A DNA stretch of 58,000 nucleotides from Adiantum capillus-veneris (taxonomy: Eukaryota > Streptophyta > Polypodiopsida > Polypodiales > Pteridaceae): positions 20,862,946 to 20,920,945 of the forward strand of contig CM043969.1 of the NCBI GenBank assembly GCA_014529385.2, read 5' to 3'. The notes beneath the pieces were generated by a model. That model ran no database searches. It was not told the DNA's origin and was given only the letters and a program-made list of their open reading frames with translations. Positions 57,986 through 58,000 of this stretch are shown here, one piece after another; position 1 is the first letter of the stretch; each line of letters starts with the position of its first letter. A program made the translations under genes and the position numbers.

Positions 57986-58000
57986 CGGAATTGTATGTTG

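Larger units (their letters stand above)
52640..58000 (-). mobile_element. Family A Ty3-type element, second copy (C)
   Basis: Same domain order as element A but on the minus strand and entering the window at the RT. RT, RNase H, two H2C2 domains, integrase, second protease-like domain and K/W tail are all present with multiple frameshifts. Together with A the window therefore starts and ends with oppositely oriented members of one family. Confidence 0.88.

Overview
This window is plant nuclear DNA from a large, repeat-rich genome. Almost everything in it is LTR retrotransposon, several copies nested or truncated. One low-repeat island (about 16.1-25.3 kb) carries spliced genes with short GT-AG introns (67-107 nt). 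I cannot fix the species. The mix of copia, Tat-type (dual RNase H) and chromodomain Ty3 elements, met-tRNA primer sites and AG/CT microsatellites says land plant. The unfamiliar genes make a non-flowering plant or gymnosperm plausible, at low confidence.

Layout. 1-7240 (+): 3' part of a Ty3-type element (family A) with an unusual domain order: protease, RT, RNase H, two successive H2C2 zinc domains, integrase, a second protease-like domain, and a tail of K-Q-[IV]-W-[IV]-P-K motifs. 7241-13195 (+): another LTR element, with a leader holding five copies of a perfect palindrome, a decayed coiled-coil ORF of about 1,090 codons, a polypurine tract and a 3' LTR. 13235-16145 (-): 5' half of a copia element. 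16376-25330: the gene island. 25330-27530 and 37740-39950: two diverged copies of one noncoding repeat in opposite orientation. 28.2-35.9 kb (-): a Tat element with an internal tandem duplication of its RT. 35917-36371 (+): a 174-bp LTR with primer site and compound microsatellite. 40.3-50.1 kb (-): a Ty3 element split by a complete chromovirus (43436-49322, CCTTT target duplication, 173-bp LTRs). 51225-52102 (+): an unknown zinc-finger-like ORF. 52.6-58 kb (-): a second family A element.

The gene island is the most interesting part. It has two rightward genes of unknown function (16376-17565, 17945-19486). Facing them are two leftward genes: a divergent histone H3-like gene with a long acidic insertion in its tail (21601-20739), and, 222 bp upstream on the same strand, a four-exon transposase-like gene (24616-21824). 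Two 18-22-bp-stem hairpins with the same stem sequence lie between the converging pairs. The layout suggests a gene-carrying DNA transposon that includes a histone H3 variant. The leftward genes, and probably the second rightward gene, have stops or frameshifts, so this copy is probably inactive. I could not find the ends of the element.

Nearly all retroelement ORFs here are broken, so most are called pseudogenes. Only the gene at 16376-17565 reads intact.
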